Part shown: in pieces, positions 40,188 through 49,965 of the stretch
Position numbering within the stretch: position 1 is the stretch's first letter
Layout of the letters: each line of letters starts with the position of its first letter
NCBI GenBank assembly: GCA_034932745.1
Contig: JAYFOJ010000001.1
Coordinates: forward strand, 310,001 to 374,000
Direction: 5' to 3'
Source of the DNA: JBAYST01 sp034932745
GTDB taxonomy: Bacteria > Bacillota_I > Bacilli_A > RFN20 > CAG-826
DNA: 64,000 nt
Notes under the pieces: model-generated
Seen by the model: only the letters and a program-made list of their open reading frames with translations
Told to the model about the DNA's origin: nothing
Databases searched by the model: none
Made by a program: the position numbers and the translations under genes

Positions 40188-40709
40188 ATGAAACACAAAA
40201 TCATAAAATACACTATAAAGTGTTTGTCTGTTCCTACTGTGATGTTTGTTATGTCTATTCCATGGTCCGTATTTTTGGATTTTGATTGTATTGTAGATGA
40301 TTCAATGCCACAGTACTGTTCTGATTTTCTTTATATCCAAAATATGCTCGAATACTGCATGACTGACAGTACTTATAATGGCAAAGGGGAATATTACATC
40401 GGTTCAATTGCTAGTACGAATAAAATTATTCATGACGATGGACGACTTTTCTATGCCTTTTCGTCCGTTCAGGCAACCGAAAAGAAAGAACAAGATTATA
40501 TTAGAAATCTCAAGTATTTAGTTAGATATAATGTTCCTTACAATGATTTTGCTTATGTCAGTATTTGTGAAGGAGACATCATTGAGTGCATGGTTGCTCC
40601 TGATTTATCTCCTTCTTACCGTAGATACTTTGATTTGAAAAAAGGAAAATCGCAAGAATTGTATTATTTGGCTGTGACAATTAGAAATGACTCAAATACT
40701 AATATGTAG
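40188..40709 (+). CDS. Hypothetical protein with N-terminal signal/anchor
   Basis: 173 residues, not recognised. A basic N-terminus and hydrophobic segment (residues about 10-30, CLSVPTVMFVMSIPWSVFL) suggest a signal peptide or membrane anchor. The rest is polar and contains several cysteines (DDSMPQYC, LEYC, SICEGDIIEC). No ribosome binding site is evident (GCAGCCA upstream). AT-rich noncoding DNA on both sides. Coding is likely from length and amino-acid composition, but support is moderate. Confidence 0.55.
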   Translation: MKHKIIKYTIKCLSVPTVMFVMSIPWSVFLDFDCIVDDSMPQYCSDFLYIQNMLEYCMTDSTYNGKGEYYIGSIASTNKIIHDDGRLFYAFSSVQATEKKEQDYIRNLKYLVRYNVPYNDFAYVSICEGDIIECMVAPDLSPSYRRYFDLKKGKSQELYYLAVTIRNDSNTNM

Positions 40710-40935
40710 TGAGTTTGTTTATCGATAGTTGCATTGGTTTAATGGTATTTGTACATATAACTTTAGCAAATGACTTGTTTACTAATGGTTTTGTCATTTT
40801 TACATATACATAATTTAAAGTTTTTGATAGTTTATTATTATGCAAGCATCAATAACTAATCTTGTTTATAGTTATCAATGCATAGTAAAAAAATGTAAGA
40901 ATTCTGATTGAATAATCTAATAGGAGAATTGTGTC

Positions 40936-42357
40936 ATGCAAAGAAATCTTGTTTATCGTCCATTTTTGTTAGTATTTATCTCGTTTTCATTGTTTTCTAA
41001 TACTGCGAAGTCAGAAGTAAAAGTTTCAGCGGCTTCTTTAACTGATAAAGAAATCATTACGCAAATCGCTCTAGGCGGATGGCATTCTGCCGCAGTTAGT
41101 GAGAGTGGTCAATTCTATACTTGGGGATACAATGGAAATGGACAGTTAGGCGATGATACTGGTTCGAATAGAAATGTACCATTGTCGATTTCTGGTCATC
41201 TTGATTTAAATGCTGGTGAAACGATCGCACAAACTTCATTTGGATATAATCATTCGTCCATTCTTACTTCTAATAGTCGTCTTTTGACTTGGGGAAGAAA
41301 CGATTACGGTCAACTAGGCGATAATACAGTGGTGGCAAAATCATCCCCAGTCGATATTACCTCACAATTTGGTTTATTATCAGGCGAAACAATCGCTCAA
41401 ATCAGTTTAGGATCAAATCATTCATCCGCCTTAACCTCGACTAATCGTTTATTCATATGGGGATATAATGGCTCAGGCCAAATCGGCAATAATTCAACAA
41501 CCAATTGCGTAATCCCTACCGATATTACTTCATATTTCAATTTGAATGTCGGCGAGTCGATTGAAAAGGTGGTTTTAGGAGAATTCCATTCATCAGCATT
41601 TACTTCTACTAATCGCGTTTTCTTTTGGGGTATGAACACTATTGGTCAACTCGGCGATGGCACGACGACAAATCGTCCAGTACCTACTGATATAACTTCA
41701 AATCTTAATTTGCACGTTGGAGAATCAATTGTAGATTTATCTTTAGGAACCGGAGATTCATCTATACTCACTTCCGAAAGCCGCGTCTTCACTTGGGGTA
41801 TGAATATTAATGGCCAATTAGGCGATGGCACGACGATTGGCAAATTAGTCCCGACCGAAATTACCTCGAATTTTAATCTCGACTCAGGCGAAAAGATTAC
41901 TAAAATTATTTTACGTGGTGGTAGCTCTTCGGCTTTTACTTCCGCTTCTCGTGTCTTCACTTGGGGTGAAAACACATATGGCCAACTCGGTGATGGAACG
42001 ATTTTATCTAAAGCATCTCCGCTCGATATCACTTCAAAGTTTGTCTTGGTTTCAGGAGAAACGATCGCTGATGTAGCCTTGGGATTTGGACATTCTGCCT
42101 TGTTGACATCTGATGGACGACTTTTCATGTGGGGAAGAAATACTTACGGTCAGCTAGGCAATGGTGTAGAAACTGATGTCAATACGCCTACCTTACTTGA
42201 AATTGTGCCTTCGTCAAATGATGTAGACACACCTACAAACGCGAATTGGGCATGGTGGTTCTTGTTATTGCTAATTATTCCGATTGGATATTTTGTCTAT
42301 CGTTATCGTAAAAACATTGCTCGTATATTTAAGAAAAAAGATAACCTAAAGCAATAG
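40936..42357 (+). CDS. Surface RCC1-repeat beta-propeller protein
   Basis: 473 residues. Signal peptide (about 1-33), seven RCC1-like repeats of about 53 residues (residues 36-425), each with HSSALTS-like and [TFIM]WG[RYME]N..GQLG segments, then a transmembrane helix (about 436-456) and a basic tail. Seven WG units predict a complete seven-bladed propeller outside the cell, anchored by its C-terminus. Partner unknown; RCC1 propellers usually bind proteins. Ribosome binding site AGGAGA. Repeats are also similar at DNA level. Confidence 0.9.
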   Translation: MQRNLVYRPFLLVFISFSLFSNTAKSEVKVSAASLTDKEIITQIALGGWHSAAVSESGQFYTWGYNGNGQLGDDTGSNRNVPLSISGHLDLNAGETIAQTSFGYNHSSILTSNSRLLTWGRNDYGQLGDNTVVAKSSPVDITSQFGLLSGETIAQISLGSNHSSALTSTNRLFIWGYNGSGQIGNNSTTNCVIPTDITSYFNLNVGESIEKVVLGEFHSSAFTSTNRVFFWGMNTIGQLGDGTTTNRPVPTDITSNLNLHVGESIVDLSLGTGDSSILTSESRVFTWGMNINGQLGDGTTIGKLVPTEITSNFNLDSGEKITKIILRGGSSSAFTSASRVFTWGENTYGQLGDGTILSKASPLDITSKFVLVSGETIADVALGFGHSALLTSDGRLFMWGRNTYGQLGNGVETDVNTPTLLEIVPSSNDVDTPTNANWAWWFLLLLIIPIGYFVYRYRKNIARIFKKKDNLKQ

Positions 42358-42476
42358 TATTTAATTATTTGTAATCGATAAAGCATTAATATAATGGTAA
42401 AATAATCTTATAAGCAAGTAGTTTTGAATCGAACATCTAAGAACTAGCAAAATAATGGCGATTGGAGCGTACTTAC

Positions 42477-43013
42477 ATGATTAAAAAGTTTGTTAACCTA
42501 TTATTCTTACCAATATGCTTGCTTTCGTCATGTAATTCCGTGCGTTTTAGTCTTCCTTTTCTCGAATATGGCAGTTACCAAAAAGAAACGGTTGAAATCG
42601 CATACGGCGATTACTACGCAATTACAAATATTGAATTCGAAATAGTTAGAGATGGATCTAGTTATAAAAACGATTCATTCGTAACGGAATTTATTAATGA
42701 ATATGATAAAAAGACGTATTATGCAAAGTTTGCTTTTGACATCAATGGTCAAGCAGTTGCAATTAATTCTAGATACATTGGACCGTCCAAATCTGTTCCA
42801 GGGAATGCCTATAATTTCGGATTAGCGTTTTCAATAGGAGATACACCGATATTAAATTACGAGGTTGAATTGATTGCGGTTTACAATTCTTTGCAAAGAA
42901 TTAGAAATACCAAAGATATCGATTTCATGCTCGAAACAACCGAAGGTCCTGCAACTTTAGCTTTTAAGACGACCACTCTAGATGTTATCACGGTGGTTGG
43001 AGAAGACTTTTAA
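42477..43013 (+). CDS. Hypothetical lipoprotein
   Basis: 178 residues. Signal peptide with lipobox LLSSC. The remainder is a beta-rich, polar domain with no recognised family; EYGSYQKETVEIAYGDYYAI resembles the start of other surface lipoproteins such as the protein at 62659 (SIMYGTYTNTASVELSYSDL), suggesting a common N-terminal module. Ribosome binding site TTGGAG (42462-42467); an upstream TTG start is not needed. The C-terminus abuts the CrtO-like remnant. Confidence 0.75.
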   Translation: MIKKFVNLLFLPICLLSSCNSVRFSLPFLEYGSYQKETVEIAYGDYYAITNIEFEIVRDGSSYKNDSFVTEFINEYDKKTYYAKFAFDINGQAVAINSRYIGPSKSVPGNAYNFGLAFSIGDTPILNYEVELIAVYNSLQRIRNTKDIDFMLETTEGPATLAFKTTTLDVITVVGEDF

Positions 43014-43227
43014 CATCTGTCGTAAAATTCAATTTTTAATCGAATCCGCACGTGGCGAGTTGACTCACTGGCTAGCCATTTTACCATTCTGGGTATTTGG
43101 CTTTTTTGCACCTTCTTACATTATTCCGATTATGCTTGCTTATGCCTTAATCGTTAATCTTCCATGCATTATCGTCCAGCGCTACAATCGCCCTCGAATC
43201 AAAAAATTACTTAAAATGATGAAATAA
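43009..43227 (+). pseudogene. 3' remnant of a CrtO-family acyltransferase gene
   Basis: About 72 codons that match the last part of the CrtO/glycosyl-4,4'-diaponeurosporenoate acyltransferase family: ESARGELTHWLAILPFWVFG, then the hallmark NLPCIIVQRYNRPR and KKLLKMMK. The family is about 165 residues long, so roughly the first 90 codons are missing, and the fragment joins directly to the 3' end of the preceding lipoprotein gene, overlapping it if started at 42982. No ribosome binding site or own start is visible. A membrane pair is retained, but function is doubtful. Confidence 0.7.
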
Positions 43228-43339
43228 TGGTAAATTTAGCCATATTTTTTAAATGATGTTTAATTTAACTCCCGTTACGCTTGCGGGTATTTAATTATTA
43301 TGATTTAATTAAATCGTTGACTGTATAAAGGAAAACAAT

Positions 43340-45727
43340 ATGAAACATAACAAAATCTTATTACTTTTGTCGGCTTTTGCTTGCACTATTGGTGTTGGTG
43401 CAGCGGTTGCCTTTAATCATGGTTTTAATACTTCAATCGTCGCTGCTGAGACTTCAGATCCAGCCGCCGGCGCATCGTATTATGCCACAAACGAAGACGA
43501 CAAATACTATCAAGGAATTAGCGACACCCTTACTGGAGAAAACCTTATCGTTGCGCTTTCGACATTGACCACGACTGGATTCATGAATCACGGCTATTCA
43601 GAACTACCAAACATCTATCAATATAGTGATTTATCATTGTCTGGTAATGGCAAGATGAGAATGGCTTATACCGGAACAGAGGTTTCTTTCTCTGCTGGAA
43701 GCATGCCGAGTAACACGAACAAAGAACACGTTTGGCCAGCTTCTTGGTATGGCAATGGAAGTCGTACTGAATCCGCTGGTTCTCCTGGTGCAGATGCCCA
43801 TAACGTTTGGCCATCCGCCTCAGACTTAAATAGCAAACGCGGTTCATGTGCTTTCGATGAATTGAATTTTACGACATCATATAAATGTTATGAATTTGGT
43901 AGAACGGACTGGAGTTATGGCACCGAAGGTGATAACGATTCCTATGTCTGGTCTACAGCCTTTAACTACTCAAATGGTCAAAGTACTGATGCGATGTATC
44001 CTTCAAAAGGAAACCGTGGTGCAATAGCCCGTATTTTGATGTATGTCGCGACTCGCTATAGAAATAACACGACATATCCAGTTATGCTTCACGATCAAGC
44101 AATTACTTTAAATACTGGTCGAATTGGAAAACTATCCACCTTGCTCAAATGGCATTTTGAAGAACCACCTAGCGAATGGGAAATCAAACGCAACAACGAA
44201 GTTGCCACTAGATGGCATCACGACCGTAATCCATTCATCGATCACCCAGAATACGCTTCAAGAATTTATTACTATCTTCCTGAACCAGGAGCTAGCACTC
44301 CAACTGCAGCCGTTAAGACTGCTATTGAAACTTACGGTTCGATTACACAAAGCATTAAATTAGATAAAACAACTCTTTCAATCAATTTAGGTGAAAGCGC
44401 AAAGATTAACGTTAGTTCAAATCCAAATAACGAAACCATTTCATTCTCGAGCAGTAACAACAATGTTGCTACCGTCGATAATAACGGAAATATTTCCGCT
44501 ATTAGTGTCGGAACCGCAACAATTACAGCTCAAGGCGAACAAACAAGTACGACTTGTTCGGTGACAGTAAAAGATCCATCGGCTAAAATTTTAGTCACTG
44601 GTATTACTTTGTCTCCAACTTCGCAATCGATTAAAGTAGGGGCAGAGTTAACTATCACTCCAACGATTGCACCAACGGATGCATCGGACCAAAGTTTGAC
44701 ATGGGAATCATCTAATACAGGTGTTGCTGTCGTTAATACCCAAGGAAAAGTCACTGGTGTCAGCGTCGGAAATGCGAGTATTACCGCTAGGGCTAATGAC
44801 GGCAGTGGGAAAACTGCGGTTTGTAACTTAACGATTACAAAAGCTTCTACATCCACCGAAGGTGGCTGGACACTAGTCGAAGACGCTGCAACATTGACCG
44901 CAGGCGATAAAGTAGTCATTGCTACTAATACCGGTTTTACCGCTGGAGCCATCTCCTTAAACGTGATGGGCAGTGTTAGTTCAACATTTAGTACAGATAA
45001 GAAAACAATTACAACTTTAGGTAGTGGAACCGTTCAATTAACTTTAGGCGGACAATCTGGAGCTTGGACATTCGCAAATGACACAAATTCCTTACTAGGC
45101 GCAACTGCTGTGAAATCATTAGCGTTTGGTAGCGGCACTAGCACTTGGACTATTTCGATTAGCAATGGTGATGCGACGATTCAAAATGCTACTTCGACAT
45201 ATGGTCGTTTCTTATATAACGTTAGTTCTCCGAGATTTACGACTTATACATCTTCAGCAAGTAGTTCGATGCTTTTACCACAGTTATATGTGTTTACTGA
45301 ACCATCAGGCGGTTCTGCTCAAGAAGATGCTTATGCATATGTTTCTACATTCATGAATACGACCAGTGGTGAATGTAGTGCTAGAAACGTCCAACAATCG
45401 ACGTGGACAACTCTTGCTTCTACCTATAGCGAATTATCAATCGATGCTAAGAATTATATCTATGACAATGCCTCTACTGACACTGTCATCAAGGCGATGA
45501 TCGATCGTTATACAGTGATTATCAATCAATACGGATATGAAAGATTCATCACCAATGGTGGTGGAACTCAATTAGCAATTCGTTTCCAACCAGCGCAATA
45601 TAGCCAAATGAGAAACGATGTTGCAATCGTCGTTGTTATCGTTATTATTTCACTTCTTGCTTGCTCGTCTTTTATCGGAATTAGGAAGGCAGTCATAAGC
45701 CACAATAAAAGCAAAAACAAACAATAA
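43340..45727 (+). CDS. Secreted endonuclease I with two Big2 domains and C-terminal anchor
   Basis: 795 residues. Signal peptide (about 1-35); endonuclease I/NucM domain (about 50-330) with NKEHVWPASW containing the catalytic His, DAHNVWPSASDLNSKRG, RILMYVATRY and RNPFIDHPEYASRIY; two bacterial Ig-like (Big2) domains (about 337-413 and 418-500); a beta-rich domain (about 510-660) often seen in such nucleases; a helical region; and a final transmembrane helix (about 757-780). It probably degrades external DNA for nutrition at the cell surface. AAAGGAAA ribosome binding site. Followed by a terminator. Confidence 0.9.
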   Translation: MKHNKILLLLSAFACTIGVGAAVAFNHGFNTSIVAAETSDPAAGASYYATNEDDKYYQGISDTLTGENLIVALSTLTTTGFMNHGYSELPNIYQYSDLSLSGNGKMRMAYTGTEVSFSAGSMPSNTNKEHVWPASWYGNGSRTESAGSPGADAHNVWPSASDLNSKRGSCAFDELNFTTSYKCYEFGRTDWSYGTEGDNDSYVWSTAFNYSNGQSTDAMYPSKGNRGAIARILMYVATRYRNNTTYPVMLHDQAITLNTGRIGKLSTLLKWHFEEPPSEWEIKRNNEVATRWHHDRNPFIDHPEYASRIYYYLPEPGASTPTAAVKTAIETYGSITQSIKLDKTTLSINLGESAKINVSSNPNNETISFSSSNNNVATVDNNGNISAISVGTATITAQGEQTSTTCSVTVKDPSAKILVTGITLSPTSQSIKVGAELTITPTIAPTDASDQSLTWESSNTGVAVVNTQGKVTGVSVGNASITARANDGSGKTAVCNLTITKASTSTEGGWTLVEDAATLTAGDKVVIATNTGFTAGAISLNVMGSVSSTFSTDKKTITTLGSGTVQLTLGGQSGAWTFANDTNSLLGATAVKSLAFGSGTSTWTISISNGDATIQNATSTYGRFLYNVSSPRFTTYTSSASSSMLLPQLYVFTEPSGGSAQEDAYAYVSTFMNTTSGECSARNVQQSTWTTLASTYSELSIDAKNYIYDNASTDTVIKAMIDRYTVIINQYGYERFITNGGGTQLAIRFQPAQYSQMRNDVAIVVVIVIISLLACSSFIGIRKAVISHNKSKNKQ

Positions 45728-45746
45728 ATAATGTCTAAAATATCAA

Positions 45747-45783
45747 AACCATCTATTCGCCTTGCGAAAGGTGGTTTTTTCTT
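45747..45783 (+). terminator. Terminator of the endonuclease gene
   Basis: AAACCATC and GGTGGTTT enclose TTCGC CTT GCGAA; the hairpin is followed by TTTTCTTA. Confidence 0.82.
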
Positions 45784-45863
45784 ATAATTAAAATAAAAAT
45801 AATATTTTCCAGTAAATCTAAAAAATAGTTTGTTTATATTTCATATCGGAAGAAAAATTTACC

Positions 45864-47429
45864 ATGAAAAACATTAAAAAACTCACCATTTTGATCGGAC
45901 TACCAATCGTTTTATCTGCTTGTGCTCCACTTAATATATCATCATCTAATGATGGCTCTAACAATAATTCAATTAGTGAGAATAGTTCCTCAACTAGTCA
46001 ATCTCAAGGTCCAACAGATCAAGAAATATATCAAGCTTTATTTAATCCGAGCAACAATGTCCGCTTCGATTTAAAGATGTCGAAAGAAGCAATAGTGGCA
46101 ATGAACGATTATGGATACAATCCATTAATAACAACTTACTTTGATATCTATTGGCCGGGAGATTTAAGCATTAGCATTGGAAATACTACATTAAGTTATC
46201 CTCAAGTTGGAGTAAGACTAAAGGGCAATACTAACTCTCGTGGAGAAATATGCGATAGCGATGGCAACATCGTTAGTAAAAGACATCTAAAGATTTCTTT
46301 TGATGAGACATTCGACGATGAAATGTACGCTAGTGATATGCCGGGCAATCCATTCCTCGTCGATTGGACTAATCAAACTGCTTCGCGAAAAGAAAGAAAG
46401 AAAAGAACTCTCGGCGGTATGGAGAAGATCGATTTAAAATGGAACGCTTCTTTAGATTTAAGTAAGGCCAAGCAATCTTACGCTTTAAAAACATTTAGAG
46501 ATAATGGAATAATCGCACCAAATGACAATGTCATTGGATTTAACTTAGGTGTTTATTCTTCGACTGGAGAATACATTGATGGTTTTAACGATACATTTGA
46601 TATGCTCGAGTGTATCGACGAAACATTTATTAATCGCAATTTTCCTCTTGAAGAACGCGGTGGAGATTTATACAAATGTCTTTCTCACGACATTGTTTTA
46701 GCGGATCTTAGCAACACGATAATTTCTCAAATCGGTATCGAAGATAACTATACTGGATACCACCCAACTTATGATTTAAAGACCAATAAGAAAACTTCAG
46801 ATATGTCGGCGATGTATAACATGATCGATGTAATCTCACAAAATACTAGCTATCGCGGAGCGATTACTCCAACGATCAAAAGTAAACTAGAAGAAACAGT
46901 GGATATCGATCACTTCCTCAAGATGGAGGCTATTACGTTCTTGATGGGAAACCCTGATGATCAAAGATTCAACTATAACAATTACTATATCTATTTCGAG
47001 AAAACTTCAAAGAAAGCGTATTACATACCATACGACTGGGATTGGTGCTTTGGCTGCACGTATTTAGCCGGAAACGCTATTTCTTATAAGCCATTTCAAA
47101 TCGAAACCACGAAGCAAAGACAAAATACCGATGCTTTATACTATCGAACGATAATTTCTAGCACTAGTTCGACTCTTGGTAAAAGCAGTATGTATCCTGT
47201 CGTCAGTGAATATCGAGACAAGTACGCTCAATATATCAATACTTATAAAACTTCGATTCTTTCTAATGCTGGCTTTAGCGAGTATTTAAATACCCTATAC
47301 TATGCTGGTAAAGACGAAGTGGCGACGGTTTCGACTGAAAAAGGTCAACTAACAACTTTTAAGTCTTACGCTAGCCAAAAGTTAACAGTTGTTAACACCG
47401 CTCTTCAAAGCGCGGGGTATTCAATATGA
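45864..47429 (+). CDS. CotH kinase family lipoprotein
   Basis: 521 residues. Lipobox VLSAC, then a Ser/Asn linker and a CotH domain: VGVRLKGNTNSRG (about residue 112), KRHLKISFDE, LDLSKAKQSYALKTFRDNG, and the metal/active-site segment YIPYDWDWCFG (about 385-396). CotH proteins are secretory-type protein kinases (spore coat) that occur widely on bacterial surfaces. It is the first gene of a four-gene, overlapping operon with a GT2/GtrA protein, a phosphodiester glycosidase and a membrane protein. GGAAGAAA precedes the ATG. Confidence 0.92.
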   Translation: MKNIKKLTILIGLPIVLSACAPLNISSSNDGSNNNSISENSSSTSQSQGPTDQEIYQALFNPSNNVRFDLKMSKEAIVAMNDYGYNPLITTYFDIYWPGDLSISIGNTTLSYPQVGVRLKGNTNSRGEICDSDGNIVSKRHLKISFDETFDDEMYASDMPGNPFLVDWTNQTASRKERKKRTLGGMEKIDLKWNASLDLSKAKQSYALKTFRDNGIIAPNDNVIGFNLGVYSSTGEYIDGFNDTFDMLECIDETFINRNFPLEERGGDLYKCLSHDIVLADLSNTIISQIGIEDNYTGYHPTYDLKTNKKTSDMSAMYNMIDVISQNTSYRGAITPTIKSKLEETVDIDHFLKMEAITFLMGNPDDQRFNYNNYYIYFEKTSKKAYYIPYDWDWCFGCTYLAGNAISYKPFQIETTKQRQNTDALYYRTIISSTSSTLGKSSMYPVVSEYRDKYAQYINTYKTSILSNAGFSEYLNTLYYAGKDEVATVSTEKGQLTTFKSYASQKLTVVNTALQSAGYSI

Positions 47430-48508
47430 ATTTAATTATCATTCCTTCATATGAACCAACTCAAAATCTCTTAGATCTAATCGATGGTCTCGTCGCGTTA
47501 AATCTAAAAGATATTTTGATTATCGATGATGGTAGTAAAGAACAATTCCAACCAATCTTTGTTAAGGCCCTAGAAAAAGGGTGTCTAGTTATTCACAATA
47601 AAGAAAATCAAGGTAAGGGTGCATCACTAAAAAATGGTTTCCGCTACGCGATTGAGAATATCGAGAACATCGATGGTTTTGTAACATGCGATTCCGATGG
47701 TCAACATTTGCCTAACGACATTAAAAGAGTTTCGGACTCTTTAAAAGAGAATCCAAAGGGAATCGTTTTAGGCGTTAGAGATTTTTCTAATCCTAATGTC
47801 CCTAAGCAAAATCGTTTTGGGAATCGCTTTTCATCTTTTTATTTTAAATTAATAACTGGTGTCAAATGCCCAGATACGCAAACTGGATTAAGAGGGATTC
47901 CGTTTAAATATGGCGAATTAGCCTTAAAAGTAGGGGGTGAGCGATTTGATTACGAAATGAATTTTTTAACCAAAGTTGCGAGCTACAAAATTCCATTTAC
48001 TTTTATTCAAATCGAAACCGTTTACGAAAAGAAAAACGATAAGTCACACTTTAGACCTCTGGTCGACTCTGTTCGAATTTACCGCAACCCAATTCGTTTT
48101 GCTTTGTCTTCGACATTTTGTGCAATCGTCGATATTGGCATCTTCTATTTAATATCTCAATTATTTGATAACAATATCTATGAATTAGTTGTCCTTGCAA
48201 CTGTTATTGCCCGTCTTATTTCCGGTGTCTTAAACTTCGTTCTCAACAAACTCTGGAGTTTCAGAAGTTCTGATAAGGCATATAAAGAAGTCATCAAATA
48301 CCTAGTTTTGTATTTTGCACAGATGTTACTTAGTATGGGCGGTGTAGCATTACTTGCTAATACCCAAATCCCATTAGTGGTATCGAAGATTATCGTCGAT
48401 GGATTGTTATTCGTTATTAGTTATTTTATTCAACACCGTTGGGTGTTTAAGGATAAGAACCTTCTGAAAGAAGAAACCAGCAAGGAGAACAATAATGTCA
48501 AACAATAA
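47426..48508 (+). CDS. GT2 glycosyltransferase fused to GtrA-like membrane domain
   Basis: 360 residues. N-terminal family-2 glycosyltransferase of the dolichyl-phosphate mannose synthase type (residues about 1-215): DILIIDDGS, GKGASLKNGFRYAI, VTCDSDGQH (DxD-like), DTQTGLRGI. The C-terminal part (about 220-345) has four helices of the GtrA type. Makes a lipid-linked sugar and possibly flips it for surface glycan synthesis. Starts at ATGA overlap with cotH and ends overlapping the next gene by 14 bp. Confidence 0.92.
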   Translation: MNLIIIPSYEPTQNLLDLIDGLVALNLKDILIIDDGSKEQFQPIFVKALEKGCLVIHNKENQGKGASLKNGFRYAIENIENIDGFVTCDSDGQHLPNDIKRVSDSLKENPKGIVLGVRDFSNPNVPKQNRFGNRFSSFYFKLITGVKCPDTQTGLRGIPFKYGELALKVGGERFDYEMNFLTKVASYKIPFTFIQIETVYEKKNDKSHFRPLVDSVRIYRNPIRFALSSTFCAIVDIGIFYLISQLFDNNIYELVVLATVIARLISGVLNFVLNKLWSFRSSDKAYKEVIKYLVLYFAQMLLSMGGVALLANTQIPLVVSKIIVDGLLFVISYFIQHRWVFKDKNLLKEETSKENNNVKQ

Positions 48509-49484
48509 ACAACCATTTTTATACGCAGCAATATTCTCAGTGGTATTAGTCGGTGCTCTCACTTTTTGTCTATGCGACACTTTTTTAATACCAAAGGTAT
48601 ATGGTCATTTAGACGATAGTTCATCTAGCGAAAATAACTCTAGTTCGGAGAATTCAAGTGAAGAAATTCCTTCATCGACATCTTCAGAAGATCCAAATTG
48701 GCCAGATGTTCCGGTTCTTACTAGTAATTCATATAAATCTAATAAAGTTAGAATCAATATTGAAACCATTAAGGTTCCTTCGACCACTACATCCGGCAAG
48801 ACTACGACAACCTATATCGCAGATATCGAACTAAAGAGTTTAGATAATCTTGCAACCACTTTCGCGGTCGACAGCTATGGAAACTTTGGCAAAAATATTG
48901 TTCAAAAAACATCGGAAATATTATCTGATCATAACGGCATTCTTGGCATCAACGGAGATTATTGCTGGTATCGCGACTATGGAATAGTTGTGCGTGGCGG
49001 TAGAGTTTATCGAAATAGCGCAAGAACGGAATCGAAAGTCGAAGACTTAGTTATTTATAATGATGGAACGTTTGCAACCGTTAATGAAAAAACTAGCGAT
49101 GCATATACATTAGTAAGCAATGGTGCTAGAGACGTTTTCTCCTTTGGTCCTGGACTAGTTAAAAATAATGAAGTGGCGGTCACCGTAGACGAAGAAGTGC
49201 TATCGCAATCCAAAGCTTCAAATCCGAGAACAGCAATCGGATTCATTAGTCCTTTGCACTATGTCTTTGTAGTATCTGACGGAAGAACTAGCATTTCGAC
49301 CGGTTTATCGCTATATGAATTAGCCAATGTATTAAAGAGTAAAGGTGTTGTTGAAGGTTTCAATCTCGACGGAGGTGGTTCTTCGACAATGGTGTTCGAC
49401 GGCACGGTGGTCAATAAACCGACCAACGACGGCCGTACAATCGTCGAAAGGAGTATAAGCGATATAATTTATGTCAAAGATTAA
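48495..49484 (+). CDS. Phosphodiester glycosidase family protein (NAGPA-like)
   Basis: 329 residues. N-terminal membrane anchor (about 8-30), Ser/Glu linker (about 40-60), then a NAGPA/exopolysaccharide-type domain (PF09992): ILGINGDYCWYRDYGIVVRGG (about residue 155), AIGFISPLHYVFVVSDGR, and the hallmark EGFNLDGGGSSTMVFDG (about 295-311). Members remove N-acetylglucosamine from phosphodiesters or trim surface glycans. Located outside the membrane. Overlaps neighbours on both sides by 14 bp. Confidence 0.92.
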   Translation: MSNNKQPFLYAAIFSVVLVGALTFCLCDTFLIPKVYGHLDDSSSSENNSSSENSSEEIPSSTSSEDPNWPDVPVLTSNSYKSNKVRINIETIKVPSTTTSGKTTTTYIADIELKSLDNLATTFAVDSYGNFGKNIVQKTSEILSDHNGILGINGDYCWYRDYGIVVRGGRVYRNSARTESKVEDLVIYNDGTFATVNEKTSDAYTLVSNGARDVFSFGPGLVKNNEVAVTVDEEVLSQSKASNPRTAIGFISPLHYVFVVSDGRTSISTGLSLYELANVLKSKGVVEGFNLDGGGSSTMVFDGTVVNKPTNDGRTIVERSISDIIYVKD

Positions 49485-49902
49485 AACGTTTGCCAAATTG
49501 CCTGTTTTCAAAGTGTCGATGGTCTATCTTGGTTTTACATTATTCTGCGTTCTATTTAGTTCGGTTTACATGATATTTGCCCATGGAGTTTTTTCTAACT
49601 ACATGACTTTCTTATTTGCTTGGCCACTTTGTGGTGGCGCTTTAGCTGTTTTAGGAACTTTGATTTCTAAAGGTAAAAGAATTCGCTTAGCGTTCAACAT
49701 TTATAACTCCGGAATTGCGATTCTCACCGCAGGAAGTATGTTTAGAGGAATTCTTGATATCGCTCACACGACATCACCTTACGAACTTGCGTTTTGGATC
49801 GTCGGTTGGCTAGTAACCATCATCGGCTTTGCAATCTATCTAGTGACAATACTGCTTAAACAAGTTCCAAAGTTCGACGATAAAAATAATTCGAAACAAT
49901 AA
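49471..49902 (+). CDS. Four-helix membrane protein, end of the CotH operon
   Basis: 143 residues, unknown family. Four predicted transmembrane helices (about 12-35, 45-68, 76-98, 106-130). Overlaps the glycosidase gene by 14 bp, so it is expressed with it. AAAGGAG within the preceding gene is its ribosome binding site. A hairpin terminator follows. Confidence 0.8.
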   Translation: MSKIKTFAKLPVFKVSMVYLGFTLFCVLFSSVYMIFAHGVFSNYMTFLFAWPLCGGALAVLGTLISKGKRIRLAFNIYNSGIAILTAGSMFRGILDIAHTTSPYELAFWIVGWLVTIIGFAIYLVTILLKQVPKFDDKNNSKQ

Positions 49903-49914
49903 TTTAGTAATAAA

Positions 49915-49956
49915 AAAAGCACGCATCGGAACAACCGAATATGTGCTTTTTAATTG
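49915..49956. terminator. Bidirectional terminator between CotH operon and heliorhodopsin
   Basis: AAAAGCAC pairs with GTGCTTTT; inner TCGG/CCGA closes on AACAA. T run on the plus strand and A run upstream, so it serves both convergent genes. Confidence 0.85.
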
Positions 49957-49965
49957 TTAATAATC

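Noticed and set aside
41418..42128. Long antisense open frames within the RCC1 gene
   Set aside because: Shadows caused by repeated codons of the RCC1 units; no ribosome binding sites and no recognisable product.
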